Assembly (NCBI RefSeq): GCF_001522545.3
Contig: NC_031776.1
Span: forward strand, 23,221,995-23,285,994
DNA from: Parus major
Lineage: Eukaryota > Chordata > Aves > Passeriformes > Paridae
Length of the DNA: 64,000 nt
Direction: 5' to 3'
Position numbers and translations under genes: made by a program. This document shows, piece after piece, positions 40,201-51,846 of this stretch. Under the pieces are notes generated by a model. The model saw only the letters and a program-made list of their open reading frames with translations, was not told the DNA's origin and searched no databases. Numbering within the stretch: the stretch's first letter is position 1; the number at the start of each line of letters is the position of its first letter.

Positions 40201-42884
40201 GGCACCTTATAAATTGACTCAATAAATACACATAAAACACCACGTTTAATCCTTCCTTTCACATTCTTCTCTTCATTATTAAAATGTCTCAAACCTACTG
40301 ACTCCCTCCCCACCCTGAGTTTAGGCCAGTCCAGTCCAACTTAAAATACTTTTGGCTTCTACAGGAAGACTGGAAAATGACTATTTTGTTTCAAGAAAGC
40401 TTGTTTTGGACTAAAATCAGGCCTTGTTAATGGTCAAAGCAAAGAATGGCTGTAGGGACTCTCACATCAGGTGCACAAAATAATCACAGCATTGGTGGTG
40501 TTTTCATGCCAAGGGACATGCCAGTGCCATACAGCAAGGCCTCCACTCAGCAGCCCTTCCTCATTGGGGCACTCTGAATGGGAAACCATACCTACAAAAG
40601 AAAAAACAATTCTGAAGGATGGAGAGGCTAAAGGACACACAGACATAGGGTGAGCAGTGTGGGTACAGCCTTGGGAACAGTCAAGGCCTGCCACACCTTT
40701 GGAAGGGTGTCCTGACTGCAGTGTATGAGTCCTAAAATGTGGATTCAGCCACTCCAAAAAGCAGGTCAGATGGTTTGTAATTGGTTTGTACTGGTTTGTA
40801 ATTGATTTTAGAGGAAGATCCATCAAACCTGCTTTTGTTGCCTCATTTCTGTGATGTTTGCACTTCATCCAGCACCAGGGATGTTCAGCCATCCAACTCT
40901 GCTTTCATCAGCCTCCAGGTCCCATTTTCTCCTTGCAACCCAGCTGTGCTTGGCACCAAGAGACCATTTCCAGGTTCTCCATGCATTAAAAAAGGAATGG
41001 CCCAAAGAAACAAGGAGAAGTAGTAAAGGTCAGATTGTGATGATGGCACTTTATCCAGCACTAACCTGTGCTCTGCACCTCAGAGGTTTCCTGAGAGATG
41101 GAGAGGTAAGTATCAGAAGAGCATTTTGTATATCATGGCTAGCACCTGAGCATTCAGGATTTCCCCTGTCACCAGGGGACACAATCTCATCTGAAAACAG
41201 ACAAATTAAGCTTTGGTTTCTGCAGCAGAGCCACAGGGCACAGTGGGAGACTCACACCACCCATTGGGGCAGGAGGACACACTCACCTGACAGGGCACAA
41301 GTCCCAGAGGATGACACCCATGCTCTTCAAAAGGCACAAAACTGCAAATAAAGTCTCATCAGACAAGAGGTCAGAACAGCTGAGAGACCATGCTAGCCCA
41401 GATTTTGTCCTGGAGCCCTTACCCCGTGGTTTAACTTTCTTAAGAGATTTCTCTAAGGATCACAATGTTCTGGACAAAAGACCTTTGGGACCTGTTGGGT
41501 AAATGTGGGCATTTTCTGTATTCATTACCAGCCTCTGGCTGCATTAATACCTTAGCTATTTCATCACAGGCCTCTCATGCCTGTTAATATGTCTTTTGGA
41601 CTCATTTCAGCCCACAAGCCTTCCAGTTCCACAGTTCTGCTGTACAGCCTTGCCCTTTTTCAGAAGAAGCTGAGCGCTGTGGTCTGGAGGTTAAGGCCCT
41701 GGAGACTTGTGCATGGGACAGCTGGCCTCCATGCCTGGCTTGCTGCAGCCTTTTACCCTTTCCATCCCTCTGAGCCCAGTGGAAGAACTGTGGCGGAAGC
41801 AGGGGGCCTCGGCCTGTGGTGATGGCTGGAGTGGGAATTACCTGGGCCTGAGCGCATCCATCTGCATCCAACGTTCTCACTTCTTCAAGGATAACCACAA
41901 AACATCATGGCAGCAGTGAGGCCAGGCACAACACTGGCTCAGCCAGCCACATCCAGTACTTGTAGAGCTTTAGTGCAAGACCTGAATGACAGAGAGATCA
42001 GGACTCATCTTTTGACACAACTCTATTTAAAGAGGGCCACAGGCCCAAATGGAGCTTTGCCTTCAACGTCTGAAAGGGGAAAGTCCTTTTCACAGTATTT
42101 TTCTGGACTATTCTTTGCAGAAATTTTTTGGTCCAGGGGTCAGGAAGAGCCCTGTGTGAAGAGCCAGAGACAGCAAACCCATGCACTTAATGAAAACCAA
42201 GCCTTGAGGAATGGGCATGACGATGACCTTCAGTGCCTTCTGTGGGAGGAAGGTGCACAGAGCAGCCAAGAACCTGCTGCCTGTCCAGTCCAGTCCCTGC
42301 TCCATGAAACCACCTCGTGGTTTCCCTGCCCATCTCCCAGGACAGATGGAGATGATGCATGGAGGTTTTGTTGCTCTTCAAGGCTTTTAACAGTATTTTA
42401 ATGATCAATCAGCCAAGCTGTTCACGAAGAAAGGTTGTTAAAATACTGCTTTTTGCTGCTAAAAATTGTCATTATCCTTGATCTCTTTTTAATATGTTTC
42501 TCAGGTTTAAGATGAAGAAATAAAACCTACAAGGTTTTCAGCAAAGGCCCATAAATTTGATTTAAAAGAAAATAACCTCAGAGTTGGATTATTTGGTCAG
42601 TTTCCCATGAAAAATCTATGGGCAAAGTCCTCAGAGAGACATGTACCCTGTTGAAATGCTTAGTTTCACAAAAAGGACTGGTTTTCATAATAGGAAAACA
42701 ATTTATGTAAGAAAATAAGAAGCATGTCTGATGAGAGAGTTCATATGGGTTTGGTTCAACAGAAGCTACTGGATCTGGTGTTCTTATATTCTTAGCCTGT
42801 CACATTCTTTCTGAAACTGGCAGCAAAGGATCTTGAATCCTATAACCAGGTAACTAAACCAGATTGACATGTGTTTGCTCTTTC

Positions 42885-43160
42885 CATTATAGGCATGGAT
42901 TCCTTGTTGTTCTTGAAGGTCTTAATTTGCAGTATTCAACAATTTAATAATTGCCCCATGCCTTCTGCTCATTAATTACATCAATGAAAGGAATGTATTT
43001 GATTTGATGTAGATTATATCCATCTACGTCAAAAAACAACATGAGTGGCACTTTTTAACATGAACAATGTATTCAGCAATAAGAGAAATGTCACAGTCCT
43101 TTCCAAGATGGCAATAAACTGATAGCTGTTGAAGTTTTTAAAGCAGAGATAAGGTAAATT
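42885..43160. promoter_or_regulatory. AT-rich candidate conserved element
   Basis: Contains AATTTAATAATTGCC, CTCATTAATTACATCAATG, a GATGTAGAT/ATCTACGTC near-palindrome and GGTAAATTAATTCAG within about 280 bases. The composition is unlike neighbouring unique DNA and there is no repeat match. An enhancer role is inferred from motif density only. Confidence 0.3.
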
Positions 43161-45563
43161 AATTCAGATTTTTCCTCCCAGTGCCAAGTCTGAAGCTGAT
43201 GTCTTGCCAAATCTACTATAGAAGTGCAAATTGATGAGGAAAAGCCACGATAGATAAGAACTTGTCACTTGTTTTCCGGTTGCTCCAGACAGTATTTCAA
43301 AGCACCTACTACAAAACAGCTGCCTCTGTGGCACACACATCCTACCCACAGAGAAATCCTTGAAGCAAGTCTTCCAAGATGGTCCACCCAAGCATTCCTT
43401 TTTTCCCTAGGTAACAAGTACAGATCTCTCCTGAGTGTGAGCTGCAGATGATGACTTCAAGGACGTTACCTATGGGTAGTAGCACAAGGAGGGAGGAACT
43501 GGAAAGGATATGGAAGTGCCTGGAGGCCAAATGAGACCTCTTTCAAGGCCAGAGGTGCAGATAAACTGACTTACTGCTATCCAAAATGTACAGCACTCTT
43601 CCTGTCCTCACTTTTCAAGAAAGGACCAGAGCTAGCATTAGGAAGACAATGTCTGGTTCAAAAAAAAAATCTATCTGGCCATGCTTTTACCTATCAGCAA
43701 GCTCACAAGATACCTCTAATCTGCTTGCATTTATTCCCATAAATGTTGTTATGCAGGTCCAATCACAGCAAATATTTTCACAGTGGTGGCTCTGGAAACT
43801 TAATCCATTTTTGCCTAGAGGAGAAGCCATCCAGCTGAGCCAGCAGAAGTTTCAGTGCAGCCAGGAACAGAGAAAGAGGAACCTGTCTTTTACCAGTGCC
43901 CTCTGCAGACACATTTGTTGGGCTGAGTTTTGAAGCTGGGGCTGAAGTATAATGGGAAAGAAAACGACTGAGGACAAAAGACAGAGGGGGGAGGAGAGAT
44001 TGCTTATGAGATCTAGTCTTGCAGTCCTGTAAACTTCTAGCTCTGGAACTGTTCAGAAGAGTGGATGACCAGTGTCCCGTTCATCTTACCTCAGCTACTG
44101 CTTATCCAACTGCAGTGGACCACTTGAGATGACCAAGACAATCAATCCATTAAAAAGAAATAGTCATTACACTTTGGTGAGGGACTCTGATTCAGCACGA
44201 GGCTCCTGAGCAATGCAGCTTGCTGTCCAGGTGTTACTCTCCCTCTGCCTAACCCATAAGCTCAGAAACCAGCCAGAAGAGACCAGAGCAATCACTCAGT
44301 CTGAACTCTTACACAAAACAGACCACAGAGCCTGCCCCAGTAATTCCTGCATGAATACACTGCAGTCCTCTGGAGCCACTGGGAATACAGGGATGGAAAC
44401 AATAGCTTCGAAAGAACAAATCAAACTTATAAAACAAAACAAAAAAGGGGGGTGGGAGCAATAAAAGTCACGATGAGTCAAGGAGGTAATTATGTGTGAT
44501 AGCAGGGTTCCTTTGGCTGGGGACCAGCAAGAGACACTGTCTGCATCCAACCCCTGGGATGAGCATGACAGAGCAGTTTGTGCTGCAGAGAATTAAGTCT
44601 CCAGACAGGAGAAAGGCAGCCATCCGAGACTGGGCCAGGCCTAACTCAGACACGCACAAGTCATTAAGCTAATGTCTCTTAGCTAATTGTACACACAGAG
44701 ACATATCCTGCAAGGAAAACAGCCTGAGAAACAGCCTCACGGAATGGGCATTAAACAAACGCATTAAGCAGGGGAGCAGTAATCCTTCCTCGATGCCAGC
44801 AGGGTGTGAGGCATTTCTCATCCACAGGACCACAGCCATTCAGTCATGCTCAGCCCACAGGAATCCCACAGAAGCAAGAAACTGCAAGAAGCTACAAGCC
44901 CCCCATCACTGCTTTGTGTACAAAGGCTCAGGGCAAAGAGGAAGAGATGTGGCTGACGATACGTGTGTGCTGTTAAACACACCTCCCTGGAAGAGATTGT
45001 GAGCCCCAGGTTTAGATTTAGTAATGAAATAATGAAATGTGAGCAGTAGAAGGAGGCCAAGACTTCTGGGTATTTGCAGCTCTGCCTGTGTTTGCTCAGT
45101 GATTCAACAGAGCATAACTAGACTTCTTAGAAAAGGGCCATGAGTCATCCACACCATTGGTTCCTTCCCTCTCCAGAAAACCCCCAAACCAAGAGAGTGA
45201 ACATGGGAGAACAACAGTTTTCTTAATGGAACCAGTTAGCCTCCCAGATTCTCCCATCCTTTCTCATGCCAGTTATCTGTAAGCCTCAATATCCTCCAAG
45301 CAGAAGTGGAGGATGCATAGTCTGAAGCCCTCAGATGTCAGTGCTTGAGAGTTAAGAGCTGATAGGGTTTTAAAGTCAAAAACAAAAGAGACATCAGGAG
45401 GACATTCTGCTTTCCCTCCTTCAAACACTGAGTTTGAAAGCTCTTCCCAAGCCACTTCTGACAAATGCTTGCCTAATCTCTAACTCAGAACTTCCAGATG
45501 TGACATTACTATCACCTCACTTCATCACTGTGTGGCCATCACTATTGAGGGAAATTGTTCCTG

Positions 45564-45900
45564 TCACAGAGTTTTAGAATTTTATTGCTGGAAAGGACCT
45601 CTGGAAGTCTCTGCTCCAACTCCAACTCAAAGCAAGGCTGACCAGATCTACTTGGCCAGAAGATGTCCAACCAACACTTTACCCGGTGCTGAAATTTCAG
45701 TCATCACTTCTTGTCAGGTCTTCACTGAATACAGAGAACTGATGAGGCCTTTTCACCTTACAGCAAAATATTTTGTGTATTTAAAAACAAATATTTTCAA
45801 AATGGCTTTCCTTCTTTAGCTCCTTTAGCCTTTCCTCATAGGTCATGTTTTTGAGACTGATGATCTTTTATGCCTACTCCCCACAGACAATTGCTGGTCT
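45564..45900 (-). mobile_element. CR1 LINE fragment
   Basis: The left end reads CACAGAGTTTTAGAATTTTATTGCTGGAAAGGACC on the plus strand, the reverse of a CR1 3' tail. The right part reads TTTAGCCTTTCCTCATAGG and then GACTGATGATCTT, matching the internal CR1 region. The middle is strongly diverged. Confidence 0.75.
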
Positions 45901-46768
45901 CCAGCCACACACATCCTGGAGCTGCCAACCTCATGAAGACTACTGTGACTGTGGATGGGAAGAGTCAGATGCCTCCACGGCCTCCTCCATGGAGATGAGA
46001 AAACAGAAGAAAGGCTGGCAAAAGCAGAAACAGCTCATCAGATGCTCTGAACTTCCCTTGGCTCCCTTCTCTTCACATCTCTCACAAACCTCAAGCATGA
46101 AGATATATGAAAACTCCACGTGCTCAGTTCAGCTGTTGTACTTCTTGCTGTGCCAACATTTCATGCCCCAGCTCTTCCCCAGGGCTATCATAAAAGAGTG
46201 GAAAACCTAACTCACGAGACAATACTGTTACCATTATCTAACTGGACCATGCTAAAAAACCCTCCAGCCAGAGGAAAACCCTTTCGTACCATGAGCAGGA
46301 CAAACACAACTGCTGACTGTCCCAGCACACTGGGAGGAGAGACTCCTGGCAAGATGTGTTCCTCAGGATCCAGAAAAAGTAGGATCAGGTTTCCCTTGGC
46401 TGTAAGCCCAGTCTTGGGTATCTCCCCTGCTCTGCAAATTCCTTTGTGGCATCACCTCCATATTCTTCCCAGTCCTGTCCTGGGAGGTCTGTTTCACCAT
46501 TCCTCCTTTCCCAAACATGAGAAAAACCCTAATTTAACTTTTCTTTAACCTGCCCTAGTCCAGTGTACTCCCCACACCCTTCCCCTCCCCAAACACATTT
46601 TAGAACCAAGAAATTCCTCTCAAACAGGAGGTGCTTGAGGACAACAGGAGTTTGAAAAGAAAGGGCCTTGCCATGTTAACTAGAGGTGCCTGCCAGCCAA
46701 CATCCCAGCCCCTGAACACACAAGGAATTTTGACCTCACATAGTGAAATTTCCTAGAACTTTAAACCT

Positions 46769-46787
46769 TTGTTGTTGTTGTTGTTGT
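46769..46787. repeat. (GTT)n microsatellite
   Basis: Six GTT units, beside further GTTGTC sequence. Confidence 0.9.
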
Positions 46788-46839
46788 AGTCATTGTTGTC
46801 CTCTCTCTGGCTCTCTCTTGGTTTTCAATTTTCCACTTG

Positions 46840-47060
46840 GCAACCGCGTTGAAATGATGCAAGGGAGCAGCCGCCGCTTAACTGCAAATTATTAATTAGC
46901 TGCCAAGGAGCCTGTGCATGACTGCACACAGGGCAAGGGGGGCTCTGTCCTACATTACAAAATCAACCCACTGGCTTGGCATTGCTCTTCTGCCCAGAGA
47001 TATAATTTAGTGGCAAGCCTCCATTTGTTCCAGAACTGATTCCTAAAAGAGAAGGCACTT
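46840..47060. promoter_or_regulatory. Candidate conserved element with retained CpGs
   Basis: The segment holds GGCAACCGCGTTGAAATGATGC, GCAGCCGCCGCTTAACTGC and AATTATTAATTAGCTGCC in a row, then GATATAATTTAGTGGC. Four CpGs in an otherwise CpG-poor region next to a TAATTA core suggest constraint. There is no repeat match and no coding pattern. The regulatory role is inference. Confidence 0.35.
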
Positions 47061-47520
47061 GCACGGTCTGCTGAGGGGGAGAGGGGGAGGATAAAACCAA
47101 AACAACACCCCACCCTTGGTGACCAAGAACTGATCCTTTAGCTGTTGAAACTCTTTCCGAAGAGCCTCAGTTGCTGTTAGAACAAATACTAATTGTTCTC
47201 AGCTAGGGGCTGGCTATATATAGCCTGAACAGGCCATTCTGCTGTGAAATATCAGTCTGATAAAACTGGGAAAGACTTCAGGTGCTCAGGGATACTCAGG
47301 TCTCTAAGTTTTCCTAAGACTTATTGCCACCCCAGCAGGAGCAGACTCCCCTCTGCTGAGACAGTGTGTCTGGCCACATGTGCCCTCCTGAACTGCTGCA
47401 ACACAACTGAGAGTAGGTTTGCACAAGCCGTGGCTGAAGGCACTGAGGTTTCCGATGCTGTACATACACTTTGCCCCAGACACGTCTCTGCTCACAGGAC
47501 CTCATAGTTTAAATACTCAA

Positions 47521-47770
47521 GACCAACAAACATCCCAGGGGGGATCTGTTCCAATGGGTAATTGCCCTTATTGTTAAAAATTAACAACAAAACAATAATC
47601 GTAGACAGCTGGGCCTTTCGTGACTTTTACAGCAACATTCCCACAACTCCACAAGAGACATTGTTTGGCATTCACAAATAAATTTTCACCCCAAATCAGG
47701 ATAAATCTTTAGTCAACTGTTTCAAATACCTTCCCAAGAGGGAATGGTCACTTCCCATGTGGCTTACCAT
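47521..47770 (+). repeat. Diverged direct repeat, copy 1
   Basis: This block resembles 48575-48780 in the same orientation. Shared text includes GACCAACAAACAT, GGGGGATCTGTTCCA, TAAAAATTAACAACAAAACAATAAT, AGACAGCTG, AGCAACATTC, GACATTGTTT and, more weakly, CCATG-GCTTACC near the end. I recognise no named family. Confidence 0.7.
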
Positions 47771-48574
47771 GGCATATCTTCCTGGCATGCACATTTCTGG
47801 CAGTGGGGCTGGGGGGCATCAAGGCTTGTAGGAGCCAAGCTCCAGACAATTCTTGTATCCCTGGAGCTGCTGTATCCCTCATTTTCTTTGTGTTCTAACT
47901 CACAGCATTTCCTGGCCTTGACATTGACAGAGATTTGTGAGCCTTTGGTCACCCCCTCCTTTCAAAAGATCACCTGGGCAGGTGGCCCAAGGCAAAGGGA
48001 GGCTCAAGGGGAAACATGAGCATACAAAAAGCTGCAGCCAGTTCACCTTCAAGGAGGTAGGCAGGGATGACCAGGAGATGGACTTAAACTGAGTAAAGAA
48101 ACAATGCCAGCTCTTGCAAGCCAAGCTGATACCTAGGAGAAGACTGAAGGGAAGGGTGGAGGGAGGTTGGTCAGCTGCGGTGATGTGCATCCTACAAAGC
48201 CAAAAAAAGCATCCTTGGCTTGGCTTGGAATGCTCTGAGTGCCAAACCTGAAGCGATCTTGAGACTGTTATTTGAAGGCAGACCTCAGCTGCACCCTGCT
48301 TGTCTCAAGCTTGGGTGTCTCCTTCTCCTACCACTCATAACAATTTGTATTTCTGTATGCCAGGAAGTGCTAACCAAGACTGAGGGTGTGGGCTTGCAAA
48401 AGGCAAGCAAAGCCTCCTGCAGCTCCCCACGATGCTGTGGCTGATGTCTGACACTCCATAGCCTGACACAAAACCACAGCAGGGTGATGCAAAGCATCAC
48501 ATAGACCCTGTCAGGATCAGCAGGAACAGCCAGTGCTCAATTCCTGCCCTGAGAATCAGAAACTTGGTAGTCCA

Positions 48575-48780
48575 GACCAAGAAACATTCCTGGGGGATCT
48601 GTTCCACTGATTAATCAACATCACACTTAAAAATTAATAACAAAATAATAATAGTAGGCAGCTGTATCTTTCCTGCCCTTTGTAGCAACATTCAGAGCAC
48701 AATGAGGGACATTGTTTTGGGTTCACAAACAGCTTCTGGGACATGTACACATCTTTATCTCTTTTTCCATGGCTTACCTC
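48575..48780 (+). repeat. Diverged direct repeat, copy 2
   Basis: Second copy of the block at 47521-47770, offset by about 1.05 kb. The first 150 bases align with few gaps, and the end is shortened. It finishes about 50 bases before the LTR remnant at 48833. Confidence 0.7.
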
Positions 48781-48832
48781 CTACCTGCTGGACGAGCCCA
48801 CAATAAATCTAACTGTCTGGCAGAAAAGTACA

Positions 48833-49146
48833 TGGGTTTGCATGGCACGGTTTTGATAGCAGGGGTGGCTCCTGTGATAAGGTGCTGTGATTCCCCCGCA
48901 GCCCATGGGGAAGACCACAGTGAGGCAGTGGTGCCCTCGAGGCCAGGGAGGAGGGAGAGAAAATCAGGAGTGAAGCTGTGCCTGGGAAAGAAGTGATGGG
49001 TGGGAGGAAGGAGTTTTAAGAGTTTGGTTTCCATTTTATTGTTACCCCACACTGATTTGATTGGAAATAAATTAAATTAATTACCCCAAGTCAAGTCAAG
49101 AAGCTTTGGTGGGCACCTGGCAGCCACCCAGAGTTGGTCCACCACA
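48833..49146 (+). mobile_element. Internally deleted avian ERV LTR (solo)
   Basis: The left end (TGGGTTTGCATGGCACGGTTTTG) matches the left end of the LTR at 55981. The middle (AATCAGGAGTGAAGCTG, then ATTTGATTGGAAATAAATTAAATTAATTACCCCAAGTC) and the right end (CTTTGGTGGGCACCTGGCAG to CCACCACA) match its right half. Much of the interior is missing, including about 100 bases after CCCCAAGTC. No viral gene is present. This is a fossil of an endogenous retrovirus-like element, probably of the ERVL type. Confidence 0.75.
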
Positions 49147-49946
49147 GACACACGCAGCAAGCTTGGTCCTAGCTTGGATGAAGCTTAGCATTCCTTCACA
49201 TTCTGGGATATGGAAAGAGTTGTTCCAACCAGGCTCATAGCAACCTTTTAGACGTCGCACTCAGAGTTATGTAAAATATTTTGCCTGCTTTGGTAGTTGG
49301 CAAACTTTGTTTTATAAGACAAATGGAATTTATTAATGCAAAATATTTATCAAGTCTTTTTACTTTTTTCCCCAAGGGAGTAGAGAGGTTGACCAGGAGT
49401 CTTTCATCTTTGTTGGCTTCTGAATGTTAAAAATGCAGCTGATTTAGAGAAAAACCACAAGTCAGAGTGTGTCTCATTTCTATGCAACCCCTTTTTCTGC
49501 AAGTGATGGCAAGTTTTCCCTTTGACAAAGGTACCATATTCCAGCTGTGATGGCAGGGAATGCTCATGAAATGTATTCTCAAAGGCTTGGGTGATCTCCA
49601 TGCTCCCTATGACCAGAGGTAACAGGCAGGATCCTCTGTGCTCAGCTTGCCCTAGTGGGTAAAACAAGGAGATATTCCATGTTTTAAGGGTCTCACAGCA
49701 TGGAGAAGGATTCCATGTAAGGTGAGAACACACCAAAGAAAGAAGGGAAGCAGTGGGAAAAGGCAGGACAGTACATTGACCAAACAAAGTAGCCTGATTA
49801 CCATAATCAATCACCCTTTGGGAGCAAAAAAGTAACACATCCAGCAGCTCTACCACGATTTCTTAAGCCCCCGATTCTCCAAGTAAGCAATGTGAAATGA
49901 TTTATCAGTGATTAAGGTATATATTGTTAAACCATCACTGTCTTCA

Positions 49947-50008
49947 TGTGCTAAGCTCTGGTGCTTAGCACACGATGGTCCAAAGCAAATAATGGTCCAA
50001 AGCAAAGC
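49947..50008. repeat. Perfect hairpin followed by a 17-bp tandem repeat
   Basis: A 10-base stem (TGTGCTAAGC with GCTTAGCACA) with a six-base loop lies at 49947-49972. It is followed by two copies of a 17-base unit beginning ATGGTCCAAAGCAAA at 49975-50008. The stem is too short for a microRNA precursor. Confidence 0.8.
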
Positions 50009-51820
50009 AACAGCCAGGCTGCTTATGGGATCAGATATGTTTTTAGGGCTGTGAATCTTCCATATCTGTTTGATTGTTTACCATATTCTATCTTTTCCTT
50101 GGACTGATTTGTTCTTTGTTTTGACAGGTACCAGCATAGTCTTTACCTGAAGTCCCCAAGGAGCACCACAGCATACACAACATTTTTGTCAGAAGTGAAC
50201 CTACATTGGAACAAGCATCCCTTGCTTGCTACAGGAACTTGCATTTCTTTGTTTCATATTCCTCATGCAAAAAGAAAAATACATCTTCAGCTGACTAAGG
50301 TTAAAAATTAATTGTTTAATGCCTAGATTATTAATTTGTTCCTCTTCTTTCCTTGCATGACTTGGGTCTAGTTTTCATTTAAGGATTTTTTTAAATTTTC
50401 CCTTTACAGATTTGCCTTTTAATCTCAAATCTAATCCATCACAGTAACAACAGTTTCAAATGCAACTGTTTGAATGGAAACGGACATGACTGATAGAGCC
50501 CAAGATCCTATCTTCAAGCAATCAACTTGGCCCCACAGTTGGGATATTAGAGACAATCCTACATTGCATCAGAACTTCTTCCCAGTAGTAGGTGGCAACT
50601 TGGAAGAAGTATATTCAGTGAAAAAGGCAAGTGCCCTCTTGGTCCATCAAGTATATTTACTTGGAGGAATCGGGTTTTCTCTCCACACTTTCAGAGAGCT
50701 GAAGCTGTTCCAGAAGTGCCTGAAGGGGAGAGCAAAGCTGTGACTTACAGGACATTTGTCTCAGGGTGTGGAAGGACTGCAATATAAAACATTCCTCTTA
50801 CAATAGGAGGTTTAATCAAAGAAATGGAGAAGGGTCACAGAGCAAATTCCTGAAACCAAACTCATGAGTTATAAATAAATATTCCTCGGTGTGAACAGAG
50901 GTCCCTTCAAAAACACCCACTGCTCGTTCCAGGCTGCAGTGTGATGCACTCAGGCTCTCTGGCCCCACAGCCCAATTCCTCTGCAGCACCTTCCCTGCAC
51001 CCCACACTGAGCTCTTTCCATGAAGAGGAGGTAGGCCTGAGCACAGGGAGGGGAACCCAGCATCCCAACCTGAGCACAAAGGCTCGCTCCCAAGGTGTGT
51101 CCATCAGATGACTGAAGGCCAAGAGAGCAAGTCAGAGGCAAAGCTCACCAAATGCTTATGCAAAATTGTCTCCAGTGAAGCTCAAGGGAGGTGTGTAACC
51201 TCATATTGACAAATGCCAAAGTCCTAGGATAAGGTTTCCTTTAGGGAGACATCGAGGTTTTCAGGGGTGCTGCACTGGCTTCTCACTGCTTTCTTTGCTT
51301 TTTAAGTTCCAGACGCCAGAGCAGCGCTGCTCTTTGCCTGGGCCAGAGGGAGAGAAGCAGCCCAGCCGCAAGCTCTAATCCATGGGTCCTGCGGGCTGCA
51401 GGCACCACCTCCAGAGCTGCTTCTGCACCCGGATAAGCACTGGGGAGGAAACAAAAGGGGAGCATGACAGCCTCATTCACTTGCTAATAGGCTTCTGGAA
51501 GAAAGACATCAAATCTACAATTACCATGCAAGGACACAGTCCAGCTTGCTAAGAACAGAGGAAAAGCAAGAATCGCAAAGGAGGAGAGGAAAGGGATTAG
51601 GTTTTCCACAAGCACCCCAAAATCCACCAAAATCCACGCTCCCTACTCCACAGGAGCCCAGAGAGGTTGAGCAGGGCTGTGACACCAAACTGTTGAACAT
51701 GAAACAAGCACTTTTTTTTGACTCTGGTTAGAAAAATCTTTTCTTGCAGAGCTGCCATAGTTCATGTGCTTAGAGCAACAGTGTACAAAAAGGGTTGGGT
51801 TTTTTTGGGAAGGAAGGTGG

Positions 51821-51846
51821 AAAAAAAAAAAAAAAAAAAAAAAAAA
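51821..51846. repeat. Poly(A) tract
   Basis: Twenty-six consecutive A residues, the longest homopolymer in the window. No poly(A) signal or retrocopy body precedes it. Confidence 0.9.

Noticed and set aside
41907..42401. 164-codon plus-strand frame
   Set aside because: No recognisable protein family and no splice or promoter context.
49404..49856. 150-codon minus-strand frame
   Set aside because: Considered as a retrocopy or lost exon, but no known protein is recognisable and there is no poly(A) trace.
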